Shown here in pieces: positions 57,260 through 64,000 of a stretch of 64,000 bases of DNA. Position 1 is the stretch's first letter. Every line of letters begins with the position of its first letter. The stretch is from contig JAFOYE010000003.1 in NCBI GenBank assembly GCA_017391525.1, forward strand, positions 1-64,000, written 5' to 3'. Below the pieces are notes generated by a model that had not been told where the DNA came from, did no database searches, and saw nothing but the letters and a program-made list of their open reading frames with translations. This DNA is from Paludibacteraceae bacterium (GTDB lineage Bacteria; Bacteroidota; Bacteroidia; Bacteroidales; Paludibacteraceae). The translations under genes and the position numbers were made by a program.

Positions 57260-57694
57260 ATGAAAAAAATGATGGCCCTAATGGCAACCCTAATGATTAC
57301 GCTGACAGCGTGCGCAGATCGTCAGCAGATGATTCAATTCTCGGAACTTCCTGCTGAAGCGCAGAGTTTTGTACAAAAGTATTATAACGTTTCCGATATC
57401 TCATATGTAGAACAAGAGTGGGATGATATGCGCTATGAATATACCGTCTATCTTAAGAACTCTACAGAGATGGAGTTTAATCATCAAGGTAATTTGAAAT
57501 CCATTGACTGTAAGCGTTCTGCTATACCGGAAGGAATAGTATCTCCAGCTATTGCGAGTTATGTTAAGGAACATTATCCTAATGATTTCGTCGTAGAGTA
57601 TGTGATAGACTATCGCCGTTTGAAAGTAGAGCTTAATAATGGTTGGGAACTAATCTTCGACCACAATGGCAATTTCTTAGGTATGGATGATTAA
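57260..57694 (+). CDS. PepSY-like periplasmic lipoprotein
   Basis: A 144-residue protein: signal peptide with lipobox LTAC (Cys18), then two repeated units with FSELPAEAQSFVQKYY/PEGIVSPAIASYVKEHYPND and DMRYEYTVYLKNSTEMEFNHQGN/DYRRLKVELNNGWELIFDHNGN. This is the Bacteroidota PepSY-like (DUF2874) domain, abundant on gut Bacteroidales envelopes and without a settled role. It stands alone, with a terminator downstream. Confidence 0.8.
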   Translation: MKKMMALMATLMITLTACADRQQMIQFSELPAEAQSFVQKYYNVSDISYVEQEWDDMRYEYTVYLKNSTEMEFNHQGNLKSIDCKRSAIPEGIVSPAIASYVKEHYPNDFVVEYVIDYRRLKVELNNGWELIFDHNGNFLGMDD

Positions 57695-57701
57695 TACAAT
57701 G

Positions 57702-57729
57702 AGGCTATAAGGCGAAAGGCTAGAGGCCA
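57702..57729. repeat. Four degenerate heptamers in the intergenic space
   Basis: aggctat, aaggcga, aaggcta, gaggcca; 7-bp period. Related in sequence to the heptamers in the barrel-protein signal peptide at 49504-49531 (complement TCGCCTA/TAGCCTT type). Confidence 0.6.
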
Positions 57730-57732
57730 ATG

Positions 57733-57770
57733 AAAACAAATGAGGACGCAGTGTGGCGTCCTCATTTTGT
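57733..57770. terminator. Bidirectional terminator between convergent genes
   Basis: A 10-bp stem (ATGAGGACGC 57740-57749 with GCGTCCTCAT 57756-57765), extended by CAAA/TTTG, flanked by an A-rich and a T-rich run. It can stop transcription from both the PepSY-like gene and the giant cargo gene. Confidence 0.9.
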
Positions 57771-57788
57771 TTGTATGGTGGTGGGTGT

Positions 57789-60700
57789 TTATTGTACGAT
57801 GACTTGTGTTCGTGCAGTCGTTCCGTTGCGTAGTGTGACATCTACGATATACACGCCAGCTGTGCCATTGTTTTGTAATGTGATGGAGTTAGACAACAAC
57901 TCTGCTTGTGTAGTCGTGATGAGACGACCTATGAGATCGTACAATCTAGCGCTCTCAATGATGTCGCTAGAGGATGCAATCACAGTGCTGCGGTCTGGTG
58001 AATATGCCCATACCTTGTTGCCTGTGTTTGACATATTAGGTTGGGTAGTAGAGGTGGTTACACCGTCTGAACCGCGGTAAGTATCAGGACCCTCGATGTA
58101 ATAGCGTTGCTCGTGGTTGAGTGGCATCTCTACGGAGATTACCAGTCCGTCCATGATACGGATCTTTTGACCGGTCTTAGTGTCGCAGAAATAACACTTG
58201 CGCGACCACTTTGAAGAAAGGTAGAACGCTACTTGCATATACTGGCTACGATAACCATCCGCCACAAGCATACCCAATGGAATCTCGCTGATACCTTGAC
58301 GCACATCTGCCATCATAGGCACTTGCTCCGCCACGGTGTACATGTTTAGTGGGGTAAGCACATAACTATTGCTTTCTATACCAGAAGATACGAAGAGCGC
58401 ATCTTCGCCAACCAGGTAATAGTCGTTAGCCGCAGGGGTAGTCGCCAATACGGTGCGCGCGTATGCATTGTTGGTGTATGCGTAAATACTCATGATCTCA
58501 GAGGCATCCTCCTCAGCAACTTTGGCACGAAGATTGACAGGCTTGATCTCTGGGTTCTCCTCACTAAATGGATCATCTGAATCCGTTAGCGTGAGGTGCA
58601 ATGGAGAAAGTTGTACGCTCAATTCTGTCTTTTTGCTCTTGTCTTTTGTCTCCAACATCACCGAAGTCATAGGTGCCAGATATCGATTGTCTGTCATGGT
58701 GTGTTCTGTTTCTGCGGACCAAGTAGCCCCCTCAAGACGGTAGAAGGTATGATTCAACACCTCTTTGTTTTCATGCAAGAAGTCATGCATATTGATAAAC
58801 GCCATCGTAGGGTTACCAAAGATGAAGTGCTCGCTTTCCTTCTTGTTGGTGAGGGTGATGGTCATAGGAGTAATGTTCTCCCCGGCATCTTGCGTTGCAG
58901 TAAAGGCCAATTTGTGCGATTTGCCGTCTCGTGGCACAGGCACCTGAGTTCCTGAAGAAGTGCTGTAGGTGTCTTCTTGTTTTGGCAAGCGGATAACTAT
59001 ATTTCCTCCTGTAGCCACATCTGCTCCTTCTCCCCATAGAGCAAAACCAGAGCCGACTTCTAATGGCTGATTGAGTCCGTTGGACTGTTGGAAGGATGAT
59101 GATGTGGATTCGATATAACCTCCATCATTATACCAAGTCTTAACAGATTGGTTGTAGTAGGATGCCCAGAATGCATATGCTGATTCGCTGTGGCGCTTGC
59201 CTTTGAAAGCGCCTGTCTCAAATGGGGTCGCTGTTTCAAGCGAGCGACCGCTTTCCCAAGTACCTTCATGTGGCACATACATATCACCTGAATACATCTT
59301 TTGCAATGGTGCAGACATCATAAACCAATTACCCTTAGGGATAGTCATATCCACAAATGCTTTCTCATATTGCAGCAAGTGCTGGTTGTGGATATGTGCT
59401 CCTGGTGCAAAGTAGATGTTGTTACAGATAGAAGGGTGCGCATTCACATCCATTGGATAGTGGTTGTGATCGTGGATATATGGATAGAGAGTGACGTCAA
59501 GCAAGGTTGGGATAATCACATCCGAACCTGCTACAGGCACAAAGCCCACTTCCATCAATTCGCTTGCATCATAAACACCATTAGTATTTTTATCATCCCA
59601 TCCTCGCCAGTTTTCGTCAAGTCCCCATCCGTTGTAACTACCTTCAGCAGGTGTCCAAACGACGGTATTAGGCAATATCATTAAGTAGAAGTAAATGGTA
59701 CCTACACGGCATTTCTCTGAATCACCTCCAATGTGGACATTACTTGCATTATCTCTCATGCGCATACGCATGAGATAACTTTGCCCAATTACAAGCTCTG
59801 GTGTTGTTGTAATATCCGTACCATTTTCTATGTCCACAAAGGCTACATCTTGACCAAGGGGGTTCAAATTAATTGTAATCTTTTTATCTGCCAATCCTGC
59901 AAGAGTAGTTTCGTCACCTATCTCGGTTACGGGTATTGTGATCGTTCCAGCTTCTGCTTGCGCTTTCGTAATGCGGACGGTAGGCAATTGCAGCCTTTGT
60001 AATCGAGATTTATCCCCTTTCTCTAGCGGAGCAATATTAGCAAAGTAGGTAGGTTGCTCTACAGAACTTACCCTCACCCAAATAGGTTCAGTACAATCTT
60101 GGAGCGTGACGGTAACATCTTTGTTGTCCATATCCTTCATTGTGCCCGTTGCTGTGCCATCTATTGGAAAGAACCAGTAGCGTGCTGTGTCGTTAGATGC
60201 CAAGTAGAAGGATGTTTGCGATTGACCCAATATCAATAATCCCTTCTCGTATAGATCTTTGATGATGGTGTAGTTGCGTGCAGGGTACTCAAACGCGTTG
60301 GCATCCAATTCTTCGAATCGGGTAACTAAGCGATTGGTGTTGGTTGGATCATTACGACGGAGGTCATAAACAATGGCAGAGGTCACCTCTTCGCGGTAAT
60401 AGCCATAGGTCTTATAGAACTCAGTTCTTGCAGTTTCGATACTATCTTTATGGGACTTGTCATTACGTGTCTCTGTGTTTATGTACACATCGTCAAAAGG
60501 ATATCCAACGAGCCAATCACCCATCACTGCACCCTCTATCTGCTGGATTGTACCACCCGTACCAGGTGAGATAGAGTTTTCAATCTTGGCTTGAAGCGTA
60601 TAGTAATCATTCGCACAATTATTAGCGGACTCAGGAATAAAGTCATCCGCTGTTTGCTCTTTGTAGCCATTGTATAAATCAAAGTGGGTAGCTTGGGTAG

Positions 60701-63700
60701 CGTGCAATGGTGTCTGCATATTACACTCTGCCGCTGCTAACTCTTCAGGCACATTAGCCATACGAAGGGCATAATCATAACGCTCCCACAAGTATTTCTT
60801 TTCCTCTTCTGCGGTAATCTCACTATTATTCTCTTTTTTCTTATTAGGTATGATATGCATCACATAGAGCAACCATCGCTCTTGGCCCTTGATGGTAGAG
60901 CGAATATATGCTTTACCTTTGACATGTTTTTGATCCTCCGTAATTTGATCTACTAAGTAATCTTTAAAAGACTGCACGGTTGTGAAAATCATAGCCTTAT
61001 CCTCTTCTAATGCCGATGATTGATTGTTTGGATCAAAGTCATTTCTTGGTATATGTACAGAACCGTACGTACGATTGGTTTCACCATCTACGTCGTGGTA
61101 GTATGCAGACTGGCCGTCCAATTTCGTTAATTCAACTACGTGATCTTCAGATGTGTTGTATATCTGGTAGTACATATAGTGGTCAGCAATACCCTCGAAA
61201 GCGGTATAGTCAATACGCAAGATAGCCGCCGTAGAGGAAGGTGTATTGGCATCGGAAGCGCAGTTGGTTTGTGCCTGGTAGGAAGCCAATGGCAAACGCG
61301 AAGCAAAGAGGGTAATATCGTCCACCATAAAGTCGTTACCTGCACCACCTGTGGCAAAGTTGTAGATGGATACGCGGGTCTCATCATAGGTGTAGTCACT
61401 GGTTACAGGGAATACCACTTGTTGCCAACCTGAACCCTTAGGCAATTGTCCCACGAAGAATACGCTAATATCTTCCCAATCGCTCCAATTACCTTGCACA
61501 TCCTTTCTCTTTCCTTGCACATTGCAGCGGAAAATAGGGTTGCGAGGATTGTTGTGGCTGAAGTTGGTTGGACATGGGTTGTTCAGCCATACCGAGCAAT
61601 ACAATGTCTGTCCCGCACAAATCACGGTGTCGGTAGAAATGCTGGCAACCAGACCAGGCTCGGTAGTACCATCCACATAGAGGGCATAATCATTCGTACC
61701 TCCATGTGCTGTTGCCTTCGCCCAATCCTTGTTGATTTGATTCACTAGGAAATACTCTCCATAGTATGGGATGTTCTGTCCCGAACGGTTTGGGCTAGTT
61801 TCACCTAGATTAGGATTGCCATTTTTGGGATAGTAATAGCCATACGAACTTTCATCCCAAGGCAAGTGAGCATTGAGTTGCTTATAACCGTTTTCGTATT
61901 CTACTGCATCTGCCTTATAATTGAAGTCAATTTTCTTGATTAGCTGGAAGTGCAATTCCATCTCATGGTCGGTAATGATAGGTGTAGTACGAGGACCGCA
62001 ACTATTGATATCCACAAAGTTGATTTCAAATTGGGCAATCAAGAGGTCCTTTTCCAAACCTGTGCTTGCCTTAGGTACCTTCAGCGCATATACTTGTACA
62101 CCTTTGATATCTGAATCCACATTGAGGTAGTCATATACTTGGTAGTTCGGATTATCCACTTCTTCCCAATTGTCGCCATTCTTCTTATACCATTTCGCTT
62201 GCACATCTTTGCCCACGCGCTTGAGTTCCTGCCCTCCACCCGCTTTTGGAACAAGGTAGAAATAGCAGAGTTCGGATTCGTGGGTGTATTTGGTATATCG
62301 GAACTGCGTTGCCAAGTGCACATCAGCTCCCACGGCTGCCATATAGTGGTAATTCTCCAAGTATTTGTCGGCAGCAGAATAGGTGTTGAGTTTAGCCGCT
62401 ATTTCTTCTGCGGGACGCAGGTGGAAGAGTTGGCGGTAGGAAAGAGTTGGTTCTGTGATAGAGGCGCGCTCTCCATTGTTGTCGGTAAGTGTATAATCGG
62501 TATAAGCACTCACATCGCAGGCGATGGTGTGGATTGCTTTTGTCTTTTGCTCCTCTGTTGGTGCGTTTGGGTCGTAAGTGCCGTAATCCCAACCTTTGAG
62601 AACAGGTGCAGGATTATTTTCCGAGTTGCTAGTCAGTTGTCCATCTTGTGCCGTAGCATATAAGCCACGCGAGTCACCATAACTGGTGTTGATAGCACGG
62701 AAGGCATTGCCGTTAGCACCACGAGGCGAAGTCACCCATGTGGTGCGTTTATTTTCTTCGTTATGCCACATTGGATCACCTCCATCACCATTGGAGTCGT
62801 AGTCATACCAACGCATATAGCCAAAGAAGTTGGATTCTGCCAATCGAAGTTCGATGTTTTGATTAGGCTGATAGTAAATAACACGCTCCGCTGTATGTAC
62901 TTGTTGGCGGTTGTTTTTTAAATCATTTGTGGGGTCATTATCTTTATTTTTATATGAAGCACCCTCTTGGTGGTAAAAATCAATTGTACCTTGCTTACTG
63001 CGCTGGTTGATATTGATTGCTCGTATAGTATTGTGTGGGTCATCAATACCAGCTTGTGTTTGCTTTAAATCAACCTCTACGATTAATCGAGCTTGGCGAT
63101 ATCCATTGCTATTTGCCTGTGCATTCAAGGTGATAGTATTGTTGATCGCATCAATAGCGCCAACACTAAGCCAAGCACTTACTGCCTCAGAGTTACGTTC
63201 TAAGCATGAAAACTTATACTCCAATTTTCCTTCGTCATCCTTCAGTGGCATATCTACTGGACCATAGATAAGCACGGTATCTACCAGGCGTGCATCCACA
63301 TCGTAGTACCCCGTACCGTGTTGGTGCGTACCTTTGATGGTAAAAGTTTGTGAACCATCACCAGGACCAAAAGTATAGGTACTTGGTGAAACGGAAAATT
63401 CAAACTCTGGCAGTGGTTTAGTATGATAAGACTTGCGAATCACGCGCATGGAGTCGGTATAAGTATTACCGCCGTATTCCCATGAGGCTACTAGATAATC
63501 CACATAGTTCACCCAAGATGTGACGCCTGTAGCAATCTGTCGCTTCAAACCTATAGGACTAGTACCTAAAGACTGAAGCGTAAGTTCGTATGCCAAATTG
63601 TCATCGGAGATTTCACCCTTTTGAAACTGCAACATACCTCGTTCATGCTCATCAGCCTCCTCATAGAGATAGTTCTTGAGGTAGCCCGTTGTACCAGAAG

Positions 63701-64000
63701 CAGGAAGAGAAGAAACAGCAGTTTTACTCGATGACCATTGGAAGGTAGGGGAAAGATTAATATGGTTTAGATCGCTATCTACCGTTACTTTTTCGTCCAA
63801 ACGTTTATCCGAAGTCTTATGTTTACAAGTTAGATAATTGCTTTCGCGCAGATCTACCACAAAGCGCACATTTCGTTGTTGCGCAATATCGGTGTCAGCA
63901 TCAATGTTTGTATTATCAATACCTTTGTCCGCACTAGTAATGAGGTTAAAGTCATAGGTCTCAGGCGAGAAGTAAGAGGCAAAATCGGTGCCTGATTGGC
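57789..64000 (-). CDS. Giant T9SS-exported surface protein, 5' end beyond the window
   Basis: At least 2070 residues. The frame stays open without a stop to the right edge, so the start is outside; an in-frame GTG at 63869 is not the true start. The visible part has many beta-sandwich segments, with DFMVDDITLFASRLP (carbohydrate-binding-like) at about two fifths. A VNPATGEG-poor, WTPAEGSYNGWG..GSDVIIP module is shared in style with the 1235-residue cargo, and the end is a T9SS type A sorting tail (LYDLIGRLITTT..GVYIVDVTLRNGTTARTQVIVQ). It should be exported by the T9SS and displayed. Function unknown. No catalytic motif was recognised. Confidence 0.85.
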   Translation of the reverse strand, partial: QSGTDFASYFSPETYDFNLITSADKGIDNTNIDADTDIAQQRNVRFVVDLRESNYLTCKHKTSDKRLDEKVTVDSDLNHINLSPTFQWSSSKTAVSSLPASGTTGYLKNYLYEEADEHERGMLQFQKGEISDDNLAYELTLQSLGTSPIGLKRQIATGVTSWVNYVDYLVASWEYGGNTYTDSMRVIRKSYHTKPLPEFEFSVSPSTYTFGPGDGSQTFTIKGTHQHGTGYYDVDARLVDTVLIYGPVDMPLKDDEGKLEYKFSCLERNSEAVSAWLSVGAIDAINNTITLNAQANSNGYRQARLIVEVDLKQTQAGIDDPHNTIRAININQRSKQGTIDFYHQEGASYKNKDNDPTNDLKNNRQQVHTAERVIYYQPNQNIELRLAESNFFGYMRWYDYDSNGDGGDPMWHNEENKRTTWVTSPRGANGNAFRAINTSYGDSRGLYATAQDGQLTSNSENNPAPVLKGWDYGTYDPNAPTEEQKTKAIHTIACDVSAYTDYTLTDNNGERASITEPTLSYRQLFHLRPAEEIAAKLNTYSAADKYLENYHYMAAVGADVHLATQFRYTKYTHESELCYFYLVPKAGGGQELKRVGKDVQAKWYKKNGDNWEEVDNPNYQVYDYLNVDSDIKGVQVYALKVPKASTGLEKDLLIAQFEINFVDINSCGPRTTPIITDHEMELHFQLIKKIDFNYKADAVEYENGYKQLNAHLPWDESSYGYYYPKNGNPNLGETSPNRSGQNIPYYGEYFLVNQINKDWAKATAHGGTNDYALYVDGTTEPGLVASISTDTVICAGQTLYCSVWLNNPCPTNFSHNNPRNPIFRCNVQGKRKDVQGNWSDWEDISVFFVGQLPKGSGWQQVVFPVTSDYTYDETRVSIYNFATGGAGNDFMVDDITLFASRLPLASYQAQTNCASDANTPSSTAAILRIDYTAFEGIADHYMYYQIYNTSEDHVVELTKLDGQSAYYHDVDGETNRTYGSVHIPRNDFDPNNQSSALEEDKAMIFTTVQSFKDYLVDQITEDQKHVKGKAYIRSTIKGQERWLLYVMHIIPNKKKENNSEITAEEEKKYLWERYDYALRMANVPEELAAAECNMQTPLHATQATHFDLYNGYKEQTADDFIPESANNCANDYYTLQAKIENSISPGTGGTIQQIEGAVMGDWLVGYPFDDVYINTETRNDKSHKDSIETARTEFYKTYGYYREEVTSAIVYDLRRNDPTNTNRLVTRFEELDANAFEYPARNYTIIKDLYEKGLLILGQSQTSFYLASNDTARYWFFPIDGTATGTMKDMDNKDVTVTLQDCTEPIWVRVSSVEQPTYFANIAPLEKGDKSRLQRLQLPTVRITKAQAEAGTITIPVTEIGDETTLAGLADKKITINLNPLGQDVAFVDIENGTDITTTPELVIGQSYLMRMRMRDNASNVHIGGDSEKCRVGTIYFYLMILPNTVVWTPAEGSYNGWGLDENWRGWDDKNTNGVYDASELMEVGFVPVAGSDVIIPTLLDVTLYPYIHDHNHYPMDVNAHPSICNNIYFAPGAHIHNQHLLQYEKAFVDMTIPKGNWFMMSAPLQKMYSGDMYVPHEGTWESGRSLETATPFETGAFKGKRHSESAYAFWASYYNQSVKTWYNDGGYIESTSSSFQQSNGLNQPLEVGSGFALWGEGADVATGGNIVIRLPKQEDTYSTSSGTQVPVPRDGKSHKLAFTATQDAGENITPMTITLTNKKESEHFIFGNPTMAFINMHDFLHENKEVLNHTFYRLEGATWSAETEHTMTDNRYLAPMTSVMLETKDKSKKTELSVQLSPLHLTLTDSDDPFSEENPEIKPVNLRAKVAEEDASEIMSIYAYTNNAYARTVLATTPAANDYYLVGEDALFVSSGIESNSYVLTPLNMYTVAEQVPMMADVRQGISEIPLGMLVADGYRSQYMQVAFYLSSKWSRKCYFCDTKTGQKIRIMDGLVISVEMPLNHEQRYYIEGPDTYRGSDGVTTSTTQPNMSNTGNKVWAYSPDRSTVIASSSDIIESARLYDLIGRLITTTQAELLSNSITLQNNGTAGVYIVDVTLRNGTTARTQVIVQ

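Noticed and set aside
62139..62663. A 174-codon plus-strand frame inside the giant cargo gene
   Set aside because: Shadow of a long, clearly coding minus-strand frame; composition fits the antisense frame.

Overview
The window is AT-rich chromosomal DNA from a member of the Bacteroidota, most likely an uncultured intestinal or rumen Bacteroidales. The evidence is: thirteen promoters of the Bacteroidota type (TTG, exactly 20 bp, TAnnTTTG) and no Shine-Dalgarno signals; type IX secretion (T9SS) C-terminal sorting tails; a DUF2723 membrane protein; a TrkH/TrkA pair; and short UTRs. No transposase, phage gene, CRISPR array or rRNA was seen. The only tRNA is a tRNA-Val cut by the left edge.

Layout. 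1-5.3 kb: tRNA-Val, PAP2 phosphatase, phosphatidylserine synthase, an AmpG-like MFS transporter and a secreted phosphodiester glycosidase. 5.4-7.5 kb: a PpiD/SurA-like periplasmic chaperone with its own promoter and terminator. 7.6-22.2 kb: a surface-polysaccharide locus, all on the minus strand. It has two nucleotide-sugar dehydrogenases, rfbA/rfbC/rfbD (rfbB is absent), a Wzx flippase, a Wzy polymerase and three GT2 glycosyltransferases. A separately promoted module follows: NeuD-like acyltransferase, SDR reductase, AMP-forming ligase, acyl carrier protein, hexapeptide acyltransferase and PglC-like phosphoglycosyl transferase. 22.6-27.1 kb (plus strand): a DUF2723 glycosyltransferase-like protein coupled to a His-rich G3E GTPase. 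27.2-30.1 kb: M23 peptidase, polyprenol-phosphate sugar synthase and MBL-fold hydrolase.

30.4-34.9 kb: a 1235-residue T9SS cargo protein, followed by a small protein with a C-terminal sorting-like tail and preceded by a promoter and about 270 nt of highly structured RNA. 35.0-43.9 kb: one minus-strand operon, dxs-trkA-trkH-SGNH-MBOAT-coaE. 44.1-45.6 kb: a two-component system. 45.8-51.3 kb: DUF2520 protein, M20 dipeptidase, a 6S-like RNA, an outer-membrane barrel, trpS and an Lrp regulator. 51.4-53.4 kb (plus strand): O-methyltransferase and folC, read from a promoter that mirrors the Lrp promoter. 53.4-57.0 kb: metallophosphoesterase/PQQ-propeller protein and dnaX. 57.3-57.7 kb: a PepSY-like lipoprotein. 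57.8 kb to the right edge: a giant T9SS cargo protein whose reading frame continues out of the window.

The strongest leads not explained by ordinary genes are two structured RNAs (about 34.65-34.91 kb and 47.87-48.07 kb), two arrays of 11-bp tandem repeats between genes, an 18-bp perfect inverted repeat joining two divergent promoters, heptamer repeats inserted in conserved coding sequences, the ACP-dependent acyl module of the polysaccharide locus, and a possible new C-terminal sorting signal beside a T9SS cargo gene. All functional statements are from reading motifs; no database search was possible.
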